Shown here in pieces: positions 53,388 to 61,738 of a stretch of DNA of 64,000 bases. Position 1 is the first letter of the stretch. Each line of letters begins with the position of its first letter. The notes below the pieces were generated by a model. That model worked only from the letters and a program-made list of their open reading frames with translations. It had not been told where the DNA came from and ran no database searches. A program made the position numbers and the translations under genes. The stretch comes from Dehalococcoidia bacterium (GTDB lineage: Bacteria; Chloroflexota; Dehalococcoidia; SM23-28-2; RBG-16-64-32): contig JAUYGU010000078.1 of NCBI GenBank assembly GCA_030690405.1, forward strand, positions 1-64,000, in the 5' to 3' direction.

Positions 53388-53582
53388 ATGGCGAGAGAAT
53401 TCGAGGGCACCTACCCCTCGGCGGACCGCATGACGCACGTCGGCATCTATGTGGGCAATGGGACGCTTGTCATGGCCACGAACACGGGAGACTTCGTACG
53501 TCAGGTGCCACTGTCCGACCCCTACTGGAGCGCCCACTTCGCGGGCGCGGGCCGGCCACCCTACTGGGAGGTTCCGGCATGA
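53388..53582 (+). pseudogene. Displaced native 3' end of the NlpC/P60 gene
   Basis: A 64-codon frame MAREFEGTYPSADRMTHVGI... to PYWEVPA aligns with the last 57 residues of the hydrolase at 49227 (THVGIYVGNG, DPYWSAHFAGAGRP against THVGIYTGYG, DTPYWRQHFVGAGR). It has a good ribosome site (GAGGAGG) provided by the element, so it may be translated, but it lacks the catalytic Cys. Its stop overlaps the next ATG (ATGA), showing that it is the original operon junction. Confidence 0.7.
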
Positions 53583-54127
53583 TCGGCGGGCGTGGCGCGA
53601 TGCTGGCCCTGGCCGGGCTGGCGGGCCTGCTGCTGGTGATGGCGGTGGTGAGCGGCTGGCAGGGGACGAGCCGGCTGACGGGCAGGGGCGACGACACGCG
53701 GGCGGTGGAGGAGACGGCCCAGGTCTTCGTGGAAGCCTACGGCACCTTCGACTTCCGCGATCCGGGCTCCTATCGTGAGCGCCTGCTGACGCTCACCACC
53801 GGGACCGTGCGGGCGGCCGTGGCCGCTTCCCAGGTCGACCCCGTCGCCCTGGGTCAGCAGCGGACAATGACCACTCGGGTCGTGAGCGTCGAAGTGTCGG
53901 CCCTGTCGGAGGATGGGGCAACGGCGTCGGTTACGGCGGAGCAGCTCCGGCGTGGCACGGACCCTTCCTCGGGCCGTCTGACCGAGGAGCGCGTCGAGCA
54001 GCGGGTCGCCTGTCGACTGGACAAGGAGGGCGGCCGCTGGCTGGTGGCGGAGTTCCGCCTGCTCTCCGAAGAACCGCAGAGACCGGAAGCTCAGAACGAG
54101 GAAAGGAGGCGAGTCGCTCTTGGCTGA
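53579..54127 (+). CDS. VirB8/TcpC-like T4SS protein
   Basis: A 182-residue protein with one N-terminal span (LALAGLAGLLLVMAVVSGW) and a single NTF2-like extracytoplasmic domain (VEETAQVFVEAYGTFDFRDP, RWLVAEFRLLSEE). This is the layout of VirB8/TcpC-type conjugation proteins with one instead of two domains. Family assignment rests on topology and position. Confidence 0.55.
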   Translation: MIGGRGAMLALAGLAGLLLVMAVVSGWQGTSRLTGRGDDTRAVEETAQVFVEAYGTFDFRDPGSYRERLLTLTTGTVRAAVAASQVDPVALGQQRTMTTRVVSVEVSALSEDGATASVTAEQLRRGTDPSSGRLTEERVEQRVACRLDKEGGRWLVAEFRLLSEEPQRPEAQNEERRRVALG

Positions 54128-54350
54128 GATCAACACGTTGTTCAACAATCTGATGAACATCGGCCTGGGGGTGGGCGTGGCAGTGGCGGCCTTCTTCGTC
54201 ATGTGGGGCGCCTTCCTGTACATGTCGGCGGGGGGCAGCCCTCACCAGATGGAGCGCGGCAAGGCGGCCATCGCCAACGCCCTTGCCGGGCTGGCCATCG
54301 TCCTGCTGGCGCGGGTCATCGCCGGCATGATCCAGAGCGCGATGGGCTAG
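54120..54350 (+). CDS. VirB2/TrbC-like small membrane protein
   Basis: A 76-residue protein with two spans (GLGVGVAVAAFFVMWGAFLY and NALAGLAIVLLARVIAGMI) separated by a short charged loop, as in VirB2/TrbC pilins and pilin-like subunits of gram-positive T4SS. TTG start overlapping the VirB8-like gene. Confidence 0.7.
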   Translation: MAEINTLFNNLMNIGLGVGVAVAAFFVMWGAFLYMSAGGSPHQMERGKAAIANALAGLAIVLLARVIAGMIQSAMG

Positions 54351-54361
54351 GAGGACGACCG

Positions 54362-54763
54362 ATGGACCGACACGAGATACCCACCCACCTGAACGTCGAG
54401 GATAAGGCCTTTGCCGGGCTAACGATGCGCCAATTGATGACCGCAGCGGTCGGCCTGGCCCTGGCCTACGGGGCGGCCAGCGAGCCGCCGCTGCCGATCC
54501 CGATCCGTTTGGTTGTCGCCGGCATGGTGCTCATCGCCGTGGCGCTGCTCGCCCTCTGGCGGCCAGCGGGGCGGCCGCTAGAGGACTGGGCCTTCGTCCT
54601 CCTGCGCTACTGGGCGCTCCCTCGGGTCGCCGTCTGGCGGCCACGGGACGTACCCGTGAGTGCTGGGGAGATGTCCGTCAGGTATGAAGTCGTGGTGCCG
54701 GAGCCGATCTGGGCGGACCGCGCGGCCGCACAGGAAGCGGGTTCCTATGCAGCGTCCCACTGA
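54362..54763 (+). CDS. PrgI/VirB3-like T4SS membrane protein
   Basis: A 133-residue PrgI-type protein: EIPTHLNVEDKAFAGLTMRQ then two spans (LMTAAVGLALAYGA, LVVAGMVLIAVALLALW) and RPLEDWAFVLLRYWALPR, the typical PrgI core. It is the VirB3 equivalent that binds the VirB4 ATPase. RBS GGAGGAC. Confidence 0.8.
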   Translation: MDRHEIPTHLNVEDKAFAGLTMRQLMTAAVGLALAYGAASEPPLPIPIRLVVAGMVLIAVALLALWRPAGRPLEDWAFVLLRYWALPRVAVWRPRDVPVSAGEMSVRYEVVVPEPIWADRAAAQEAGSYAASH

Positions 54764-55454
54764 CCGCCGATTCGCGAGCGCACAGGAGCTCCTCCCTCTG
54801 GAGGACATCCTTGACGGCGTGCTCTGCCTGCGGGGCGGCGACTACCGTGCGGTCCTGGAGGCTCAGAGCGTCAACTTCGGCCTCAAGTCCGAGGCCGAGC
54901 AGGAGGCGATCATGGCGGGCTACCGGGCTTTCCTCAACGCGCTGAGCTACCCCATTCAGGTGGTGGTGCGCATCCTGCCCACGGACGTGGAGCCCTACCT
55001 GACAGCTCTGCGAGGACGGGCGAGCGACCGCGGCGCCGAGGCCATCCGTCGCCTTGCCCTGGACCACGAGGCGTTCGTTCGCCGGCTGGCCCGCGAGCGC
55101 ACGCTGCTTGAGCGCCGCTTCTACGTAGTCATCCCGGCGGGGCTGGAGGGCACCTTCGAGCGGACGGGCGCCCGTCTGGGCCAGCGGCGGGGCATCCGCT
55201 GGCCGTGGCAGGGGAGACCGGGGAGCGCCCGGCAGGGCCTCGAGGCGGCAAGCGGACAGCTCACCTTTCGCTGCCAGGAGATCGCACAGGGCCTGGGCGG
55301 CTTCGGTGTGATGGCCCGTAGGCTCGGCAGTGATGAGCTGGTCGAACTCTGGTCCGCCTTCCTGGGCTCCGAGGTTGGGACGGGCCGGAGCGCAGTGGCG
55401 GCCCAGCCGGTCGTCGTAGGGCTGAGCCGCGAAGAGGCGAAAGCCAGTGCCTGA
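54747..55454 (+). CDS. TraC/VirB4 N-terminal-domain protein
   Basis: A 235-residue protein equal to the N-terminal domain of TraC/VirB4 ATPases (LLPLEDILDGVLCLRGGDYR, SEAEQEAIMAGYRAFLNALS), without Walker motifs. It overlaps the VirB4 ATPase gene by 8 bp, so VirB4 is split into two polypeptides here, as is common in this lineage of T4SS. Confidence 0.75.
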   Translation: MQRPTDRRFASAQELLPLEDILDGVLCLRGGDYRAVLEAQSVNFGLKSEAEQEAIMAGYRAFLNALSYPIQVVVRILPTDVEPYLTALRGRASDRGAEAIRRLALDHEAFVRRLARERTLLERRFYVVIPAGLEGTFERTGARLGQRRGIRWPWQGRPGSARQGLEAASGQLTFRCQEIAQGLGGFGVMARRLGSDELVELWSAFLGSEVGTGRSAVAAQPVVVGLSREEAKASA

Positions 55455-57300
55455 TCTGCTCTCACGTCTCAGCCGGTGGCGGAACGGCGCTTCGCCATCG
55501 CGTTCGGAGGAGCGCTTCCAGCGCGGTACGAGGTCCGTCGTCGACCTCGTCGCCCCGGCGGCGATGGAGGCGGCCCGCACTCACCTGTTGCTGGACGGGC
55601 GGTACGCGCGCGTTCTGGCCTTGACCGAGTACCCGCGCTACGTGCATCCCAACTGGCTAGGGCGCCTCGTCGACTTCGACCAGCCCCTGGACCTGAGCCT
55701 CCACCTGGAGCCCCTCGAGTCGGCGGCCACCATCCGCAGCCTTACCCACAAGCTGGTGGAGCTGCAGTCGTCGCGGCTCCTGGACGCCCGCGGCGGCAAG
55801 ATCGCCAGCGCCGAGCGGGAGGTGGCCTACGAGGACGTGGAGCGGCTGCGCGACGCCCTCCAGCGGGGGGAGGAGCGGGTCTTCTCCGCCAGCCTCTACC
55901 TCTGTCTACGGACGCCCGCCCTGGCCGCGCTGGACGACCTCTCCCGCCGGGTCGAGGCAGCCCTGGGCGGCATGCTGGCATCGTCCCGCTCGGCCCTCTA
56001 CGAGATGCTGCCCGGCTTCCTGTCCTGCCTGCCAGCGGGGCAGGACCACCTGGGGCGTTGCCGCAACCTGGACACCACCAGCGCCGCCACCATGATCCCC
56101 TTCACCTCCAGCCACCTCTCGATGGAGCGCGGCATCCTCTACGGCCTCAGCGTCCACAACAACTCGCTCGTCATCTTCGACCCCTTCAGCCGCGAGCTGG
56201 AGAACGCCAACAAAGTGGTCTTCGCCAAGAGCGGCGCGGGCAAGTCCTACGCCTGCAAGGTGGAGGCGCTGCGGGCGCTGATGCTGGGCATCGAGTACTA
56301 CGTCATCGACCCCGAGGACGAGTACCGGCGGGTCTGCGAGGCGGTGGACGGCCAGTACGTCCGCCTGGCCGGCAGCTCGCCCCACCACATCAATCCATTC
56401 GACCTGCCCGTCGGGCAGGCAGGCCTTGCACGTGTTACTGCCCGCGACGACGGCGCCCGCGACCCCCTGGCCGAGCGGGTGATAGCCCTCCAGGGGCTGA
56501 TGGGGCTGATGCTGGCCGACCGGGGCTCGACGCTGGGTCAGCGCGAGAAGGGCGCCCTGGACGCGGCGCTCCACGAGACGTACCAGCGGGCGGGCATCAG
56601 CCGCGATCCTCGCTCGCATTGCCGCCCGGCGCCAGTGCTGCGGGACCTCTACGCCATCCTGCGGGAGAAGGGCGACCCGTACGGGCTGGCCGACCGGCTC
56701 GAGCGCTACGTGGACGGCAGCCTGGGGCAGGTGTTCTCGTCGCCCACCAGCGTGGATCTGGACCGGCCCTTCGTCGTGTTCAACGTGCGCGACCTGGAGC
56801 CGGAGCTGCGGCCGCTGGGCGTCTACCTCATCGCCGACTACATCTGGCGGCAGGTGCGGACCAGCCGCCGTCCCCGGATGCTCCTCATCGACGAGGCGTG
56901 GTCCCTCATGCAGCACGAGGAGGGCGCGCGTTTCCTATCGTCAATGGCCCGCCAGGCTCGCAAGCACTACCTGGGCCTCACCACCGTGACCCAGGACGTG
57001 GAGGACTTCCTGGCCACGCCTGAGGGCCACACGGTGCTGGCCAACAGCTCGGTCCAGCTCCTCATGCGACAGGACAGCTCCACCATCGACGTGGTGGCTC
57101 AGACCTTTCGCCTCAGCGCGGGCGAGAGGGAATTCCTCCTCTCCTGCCACAAGGGCGAAGGCCTCTTCTTCGCGCGGGGGAACCACGTCGCCCTGCGGGT
57201 TGAGGCCAGCCCTCACGAGCACGCGCTGGTGACGACAGGCCCGGAGTTCTTCGAATCTCTGGGGAATTCCGAGACGAACTCAGGGGTGGATAAGCAATGA
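55447..57300 (+). CDS. virB4: VirB4-type T4SS ATPase with element-derived tail
   Basis: A 617-residue ATPase that powers T4SS assembly and transfer. Seen: Walker A FAKSGAGKS (259-267), Walker B RMLLIDEAW (about 478) and ARKHYLGLTTVTQD. Two oddities: an in-frame palindromic repeat (CCTGCCCGTCGGGCAGG, 56403-56419) coding PVGQAG, and the end. The last 20 residues (GPEFFESLGNSETNSG...) come from inserted element 2, while the likely native ending, TTDPAELAEQEEV, survives at 60585-60627 next to the primase. Confidence 0.88.
   Translation: MPDLLSRLSRWRNGASPSRSEERFQRGTRSVVDLVAPAAMEAARTHLLLDGRYARVLALTEYPRYVHPNWLGRLVDFDQPLDLSLHLEPLESAATIRSLTHKLVELQSSRLLDARGGKIASAEREVAYEDVERLRDALQRGEERVFSASLYLCLRTPALAALDDLSRRVEAALGGMLASSRSALYEMLPGFLSCLPAGQDHLGRCRNLDTTSAATMIPFTSSHLSMERGILYGLSVHNNSLVIFDPFSRELENANKVVFAKSGAGKSYACKVEALRALMLGIEYYVIDPEDEYRRVCEAVDGQYVRLAGSSPHHINPFDLPVGQAGLARVTARDDGARDPLAERVIALQGLMGLMLADRGSTLGQREKGALDAALHETYQRAGISRDPRSHCRPAPVLRDLYAILREKGDPYGLADRLERYVDGSLGQVFSSPTSVDLDRPFVVFNVRDLEPELRPLGVYLIADYIWRQVRTSRRPRMLLIDEAWSLMQHEEGARFLSSMARQARKHYLGLTTVTQDVEDFLATPEGHTVLANSSVQLLMRQDSSTIDVVAQTFRLSAGEREFLLSCHKGEGLFFARGNHVALRVEASPHEHALVTTGPEFFESLGNSETNSGVDKQ
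56403..56423 (+). repeat. Palindromic CCTGCCCGTCGGGCAGG repeat inside virB4
   Basis: A hairpin-forming sequence (CCTGCC...GGCAGG) read in frame as LPVGQAG between conserved VirB4 segments. Confidence 0.5.
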
Positions 57301-57347
57301 GCCGAGCGGGTCGATCCCAGCGTTCACGAACCGCGGCGTCGTGGGTG

Positions 57348-59021
57348 TCACGCCTGGTAGCCCCAAGGCGCCTCGTCCCTGGGTCCAACGACGGTGGCGG
57401 TGTAGTGGTGCGCACCGGCGACAGAGAGCCCGAACAGGTCGCAGAGCCGCCGGAGGTCGCCGGAGGTGGCGTGCGCCTCGTCGAGGATGCGGTCCTGGCG
57501 GATGGCCTGTCCCGGCATGCCGAGGCGTCTGCGTATCCACCACGGGGTGACAGCGGCGTTGGTGTAGGCGCTGCGGTAGTTCATGAACAGGTAAGGGTTG
57601 GCCGTGTCAGGCCAGCGGGCGGCCCGCCCAGCCAGGTAGGCGTTCAGGCGGTCGCGGACCAGCGGAGCGAGCAGGATGACCTGCTCACCCACGAAGAAGC
57701 GCCCGTCGCGTACGTCAGTCAGGCGCGCCTGACAGAGTTGCCAGACCCGCACACCGTGGAAGGCGAGCAGCGCGGCGAGTGCGGCCGCCGTCGCGTCATC
57801 GCCGTCGAGAACCGCCCGCAGAGCGGCGAGATCGACCGGGGAGGGCGCTGGAGGTTCGGGCTTCGGGACGCTCATCCCCATCGTCGGATTGACGAAGACA
57901 AGCCGACGGGCCTTGAGCACGCCAAAGATCGAGCGCAGGCCTTGGAGCATCGAAGCCCGGGGCCGGCCGGCGGTGGGCAGGACGTCGTACACATCCTGGC
58001 GAGAGATCTCGCGCAGCGAGGCATGGACCTGGGCCCACGCCCGCAGCGCTGGCATGGCGAAGCGGAGCTGGCTGGCTGTGGTCCGATCCGATCTGGGACG
58101 AGAACGCGGAGCGACGAGGCTGCCGTTGCGCCGGACATCGAACCAGACGGCGAGCTCGGCGCGCAGCTCCGCGGGCAACTCGGCGATGTGGACAGGGAAC
58201 CAGCGCGCGATGGCGGGCACCGAATCGTCCTCAAGCATGCCCGCCTCGGCCAGCACCTCGACGACACCTCGGACCGAGATACGGATCCTCGACAGCAGTG
58301 CGACGTCACTGGCCTTGATCGGCGCACCCGGCGTGTGCTGCAGCCCGAGCAAGATGCGCACGCCACGCTGTGCTCGCTCGGTCACCGCTCTCCTCCACCC
58401 GCTGCGGGCGGCGTGGTGGCGGACGACCTCCCAGAGGGCCGCGGCCAGCACCGGATCCTTCGGGGGTGGGAAGCCCTTGCGCAGCCCTGCCTCCATGTCG
58501 ACCGGCACCTCGAGGAGGACGAGTTGGCGATGCGCCACGGGCTGGATCGGCTGCAGCCGGGCACGGGCGGCCAGCGGTCGCGACTTGGGCTCAGCCGAGG
58601 GAAGGCGGAACATGCCGGCGAAGAACAGTTGCTGGCTGCCGTGGTTGGCGTCGGCCAGGCTGATCGGCGAGCCGCGCTGCCGGTAGCAGAGCCGGCAGTC
58701 ACCACCGCGGCCGACCGGTACCACTCGCCCGCAGGTGCGGCACTCGCTCACTGGATAATGGCGGCGCCACCATTGGCATGCCTCGCAGGTACGGCTCCAG
58801 CCCCGCTGGACGCCCCAGGCCAGACAGTCGCGGCACGATGCGGCCCGTCGGGGCCGACGGGGATGACAGGCTTCGCAAAGCCCGGCGCTCCAGTAGCCGC
58901 TCCTCGACCCGCAGCGCAAGCACGGCGGTGGGGTGACCGGACCGCCCGGCCAGCACTCGAAGCAGTAACGCGCGCTGGCGACGGCCGCCGGACGAATGTG
59001 GCACTGCTGGCAGCTGCTCAC
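57348..59021 (-). CDS. Zinc-ribbon recombinase-like protein
   Basis: A 557-residue protein. Residues 1-120 hold repeated CxxC pairs (CQQCHIRPAAV, CLRCGSRSGYWSAGLCEACH, CRTCGRVVP, CRLCYRQRG), probably three zinc ribbons. The C-terminal 250 residues resemble tyrosine recombinases: FHGVRVWQLCQARLTDV in the first Arg box and DLRRLCDLFGLSVAGAHHYT with a late Tyr; the His of the HxxR box is replaced (AIRQDRILDEA). GTG start overlapping the HTH gene. Third gene of the element. Confidence 0.6.
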   Translation of the reverse strand: MSSCQQCHIRPAAVASARYCFECWPGGPVTPPPCLRCGSRSGYWSAGLCEACHPRRPRRAASCRDCLAWGVQRGWSRTCEACQWWRRHYPVSECRTCGRVVPVGRGGDCRLCYRQRGSPISLADANHGSQQLFFAGMFRLPSAEPKSRPLAARARLQPIQPVAHRQLVLLEVPVDMEAGLRKGFPPPKDPVLAAALWEVVRHHAARSGWRRAVTERAQRGVRILLGLQHTPGAPIKASDVALLSRIRISVRGVVEVLAEAGMLEDDSVPAIARWFPVHIAELPAELRAELAVWFDVRRNGSLVAPRSRPRSDRTTASQLRFAMPALRAWAQVHASLREISRQDVYDVLPTAGRPRASMLQGLRSIFGVLKARRLVFVNPTMGMSVPKPEPPAPSPVDLAALRAVLDGDDATAAALAALLAFHGVRVWQLCQARLTDVRDGRFFVGEQVILLAPLVRDRLNAYLAGRAARWPDTANPYLFMNYRSAYTNAAVTPWWIRRRLGMPGQAIRQDRILDEAHATSGDLRRLCDLFGLSVAGAHHYTATVVGPRDEAPWGYQA

Positions 59022-59329
59022 GCAGGGGGCTGCGAGCGGTGCCTGCCGAGCCGGGGCGCGGGCTGCGCTCCCGCGGCGATCTTCTCCTGCTTTGGCTTGC
59101 GGGCAGCGACCTTCTCCGGCTCGCAGATCAGGAGATCGGCCGGGCTGGCCTCCAGCACGGCGCAGATGACGTCCAGATCCTCGAGCCGGATCGAGATCGG
59201 GGTGCCGGTCCAGAGCGCCGACATCTTCCCGGCGCTGATCTCCAGCCCTGCCTCGGCCAATCGCCGGCGCAGCTCCGTAGACTTCCAGATGCCCCGCTCG
59301 GCGGCGACCATCCTCAGGTTCCAGCGCAT
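59018..59329 (-). CDS. XRE-type helix-turn-helix protein of element 2
   Basis: A 103-residue Cro/C1-like protein: VAAERGIWKSTELRRRLAEA, KMSALWTGTPISIRLEDLDV and CAVLEASPADLLI, followed by a basic tail. GGAGGTTGAGCC precedes the ATG at 59329. Its stop overlaps the next start (GTGA). It probably represses or directs the element's recombinases. Confidence 0.75.
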   Translation of the reverse strand: MRWNLRMVAAERGIWKSTELRRRLAEAGLEISAGKMSALWTGTPISIRLEDLDVICAVLEASPADLLICEPEKVAARKPKQEKIAAGAQPAPRLGRHRSQPPA

Positions 59330-59333
59330 TGGC

Positions 59334-60419
59334 TCAACCTCCTGCCTGGCCCAGGCGGACGGCGACCCGCTGGTTCGCCATGGCCCAAGCGTGCTCGATG
59401 TGGTCGGCGTGGACGTGGATGTAGCGGGTCGTGGTGGACAGCCACTCATGGCCCAGGAGCTCCTGGATCGCCTTGAGGTCCATGCCCTTCGCGTAGAGGG
59501 ACGACGCGCAGAAGTGGCGCAGCGTGTGGGGGGTGAGCCGCCCCGACCAGGCCGGCAGCCAGCGCCTCACCTCGCCCTCCAAGCCATCCCGCAGCGCCTG
59601 GTCGCCGATGCGGTAACAGAAGCCCGTGTGCGCATCGCGCCGTTCGGAAGGAAGCAGCGGAGCGTCGGGGTTCGTGTAGTCGTCGCCGAATTGGTGGCGC
59701 ACCTCGACCATCCACCAGTCCAGCAGGGCAGCGACCGAGTTGATCGCCGGGACCAGTCTGGTCTTGGGGCCCCGGCCGCGGCTGCCCTTGCCGAAGCGCA
59801 CGTGGAGCTTCCCGTGCTCGCCCAGGTCTCGGCGCCAGTCACGAACGTCAAGCATATAGGTCTCCTGGATGCGGAGGCCGGCCCGCCGCCACAGCGACGC
59901 TGCAAGGTAATCCCGAGCGGCGGGCAGGAACTTGCGGGTCTGCGGCAACCACTCCCGCCAGGCCGCGAAGAGGTGCTCGACTTCCTCCTCGTCGGGAGGA
60001 ACGCGGGCAATGCCGTAGTCGGCCTTCGCCGGGCGGTTGTACTCGTCGATCGGCTGAGTGACGACCATGCCGGTCGCTATTGCGATGTCGGCCTGGTAGC
60101 GAGAGACCAGGAAGTCGAAGAAGCGGGCCAGTGCCCAGGCCTTGTGCTGGACGGTGAGCCGAGCCCGGCTGAGCTCCTTGCGCTGATAGGCGAGAAAGCG
60201 GTCGGCATCGGCCGGCTCCGCCGTCCACACCGGCCTGCCCAGGAAAGCGATGAACTCGAAGATCATTGCCCGGTCGGCTCCGACCGTATGATCGCCCATC
60301 CCCGCACCGACCGCGGCGAGGAGGTACTGGTCGACCAACTCCTGTTCGAAGTCCTCGGCCTCTTGTGCCGTCCGCACCTTGCGGGGAGCGTCCAGAGAGC
60401 AAACCACCGAGAGCGCCAA
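59334..60419 (-). CDS. Tyrosine recombinase of element 2
   Basis: A 361-residue XerC/D-type integrase: core-binding domain (FLAYQRKELSRARLTVQHKA), catalytic R in WRRAGLRIQETYML, HTLRHFCASSLY, LGHEWLSTTTRYIHVH. All catalytic residues are intact. Start TTG at 60419 or the downstream GTG. First of three overlapping genes; the spacing to the HTH gene is 4 bp. Confidence 0.85.
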   Translation of the reverse strand: MALSVVCSLDAPRKVRTAQEAEDFEQELVDQYLLAAVGAGMGDHTVGADRAMIFEFIAFLGRPVWTAEPADADRFLAYQRKELSRARLTVQHKAWALARFFDFLVSRYQADIAIATGMVVTQPIDEYNRPAKADYGIARVPPDEEEVEHLFAAWREWLPQTRKFLPAARDYLAASLWRRAGLRIQETYMLDVRDWRRDLGEHGKLHVRFGKGSRGRGPKTRLVPAINSVAALLDWWMVEVRHQFGDDYTNPDAPLLPSERRDAHTGFCYRIGDQALRDGLEGEVRRWLPAWSGRLTPHTLRHFCASSLYAKGMDLKAIQELLGHEWLSTTTRYIHVHADHIEHAWAMANQRVAVRLGQAGG

Positions 60420-60625
60420 GCCTCACCTCAGTTCCCCAAAAACGACTATTGGTCACAACTCGGCATATTCTATCGGCAATCCCGACCGTCTGTCAATTCT
60501 CCAAGCGCATGTCAGTGGTGCCCTTGTCAGTGGATCGAGCCGTTCGAGGGAACTCGAGGATGGGTGGAACTCAAGGAAGTTCCTACAACGGATCCTGCCG
60601 AGCTGGCGGAGCAGGAGGAGGTGTG

Positions 60626-61738
60626 ATGGTCTACGACATCGACGGTATCAAGCATCGCAACCCCATCGAGGAGGTGGTGGCCGGTCACGGCGTAGCCCTG
60701 CGGCGGAGCGGGACGCACCTGATGGGCCTCTGCCCCTTCCACCAGGATGAGCACCCCAGCCTGGTGGTCTACCCTGAGACCCGCAGCTTCTACTGCTTCG
60801 GCTGCGGGGCCAGCGGCGATGTCATCGACTTCGTCCGCCGCGCTGAGGGTCTCAGCTTTGTGGAGGCGTTGGAGCGCCTGGGCGGCCATCGAGATGGGCG
60901 GACGTCCCTGGCCGGGCAGGCTGCCCACACATCTAACCCGCTGAACCGCGATCCGGATCGGGGCGCTGCCTTCAGCGAACGCCTGTCCCTGGACGACCGC
61001 ATGATCCTTACGGCGGCCTGCGGCGTCTACCACGAGGCGCTGTTGCGCACGCCGAAAGCGCTCCAGTACCTGGAAGAGCGGGGCGTCGGCCTACCGGTGG
61101 CGCGCCGCTGCCGTGTGGGCTACAGCGACGGCCGCTCGCTGCGGCGCTACCTCCAGCGCCGTCGGCTGGGCCTGCGACGGGCAACGGAGATGGGCCTCTT
61201 CTGGCCTCGGCACGGCCGGGGGGAGACGATGGCCGGCCGCATTGTGGTGCCTGAATTGCGGGGCGGCCAGTGCATCTGGATGCTCGGGCGGGCGCTGGAC
61301 GATGACCGGCAACCCAAGTATTGGGGGCTCTCGCTGCCGAAGCCCATCCTGGGCTACGAGCGCGTGCGCGGCAGGCACCGAGTCTTCGTCACTGAGGGCG
61401 CCTTCGACTACCTGACCGGCGTGAGCTGGGGCCTGCCCATCTGCGCTTTGCTGGGCACTCAGGTGCGCGCGGGGCGGCTGGCCTTCCTGGAGCGCGCCCG
61501 GCGGGTGCTTATCGTGTTCGACAACGACGGCCCCGGCTGTGAGGCGGCCGCGGAGCTGGCGGGACGGCTGGGGTCCCGCGCCCGCGTCGTTCGGCTGGCG
61601 GAGGGCGCCAAGGACCTGAACGACCTGGCCCGGCGTCCGGACGGCCGCGCCACCTTCTTCCGGGTGCTGAAGGAGGCCGACCGCGGCGCAGGGGAAGCGA
61701 CACACGAGGATGAGGATGATGTCGAAACGTCCTCATGA
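60626..61738 (+). CDS. Mini DnaG-type primase, copy 2
   Basis: A 370-residue paralogue of the primase at 9427-10503: CHC2 finger LCPFHQDEHPSLVVY...CFGCGASGDVIDFV, GRIVVPELRGGQ, and TOPRIM residues in VTEGAFDYLTG and IVFDNDGPG. It lacks the DnaG helicase-interaction domain. Its ATG overlaps the TGA of the native virB4 tail (GTGATGG), and its end overlaps the coupling ATPase by about 20 bp, so it is part of the transfer operon and would prime the transferred strand. Confidence 0.87.
   Translation: MVYDIDGIKHRNPIEEVVAGHGVALRRSGTHLMGLCPFHQDEHPSLVVYPETRSFYCFGCGASGDVIDFVRRAEGLSFVEALERLGGHRDGRTSLAGQAAHTSNPLNRDPDRGAAFSERLSLDDRMILTAACGVYHEALLRTPKALQYLEERGVGLPVARRCRVGYSDGRSLRRYLQRRRLGLRRATEMGLFWPRHGRGETMAGRIVVPELRGGQCIWMLGRALDDDRQPKYWGLSLPKPILGYERVRGRHRVFVTEGAFDYLTGVSWGLPICALLGTQVRAGRLAFLERARRVLIVFDNDGPGCEAAAELAGRLGSRARVVRLAEGAKDLNDLARRPDGRATFFRVLKEADRGAGEATHEDEDDVETSS

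Larger units (their letters stand above)
49970..53405 (+). mobile_element. Element 1: two-recombinase (Tn554-like) insertion in the NlpC/P60 gene
   Basis: A 3.4-kb insertion that holds only two overlapping tyrosine recombinases and short ends. Left, the hydrolase frame continues VFYE|ICCQPDRVTHVGIY; right, the native continuation reappears as FE|GTYPSADRMTHVGIY. CGAG is common to both ends (49970-49973 and 53402-53405). The right end supplies GAGGAGG and an ATG to the displaced fragment. No terminal inverted repeats were seen, as expected for tyrosine-recombinase elements. Confidence 0.7.
57232..60592 (-). mobile_element. Element 2: recombinase/HTH insertion at the 3' end of virB4
   Basis: A 3.35-kb insertion with three minus-strand genes (tyrosine recombinase, HTH, zinc-ribbon recombinase-like) and no cargo. 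Left junction in virB4 reads LVTT|GPEFFES; right of the element VPTT|DPAELAEQEEV-stop, whose TGA overlaps the primase ATG. ACGACAGG (57232) and ACAACGGA (60585) are the related end sequences. Boundaries are deduced from the protein frames and may be off by some bases. Confidence 0.6.

Noticed and set aside
57297..60626. 1109-codon open frame on the plus strand
   Set aside because: It is antisense to three well-formed recombinase/HTH genes and results from GC-rich codon use. Only its last ~20 codons (TTDPAELAEQEEV) have meaning, as the native virB4 tail.
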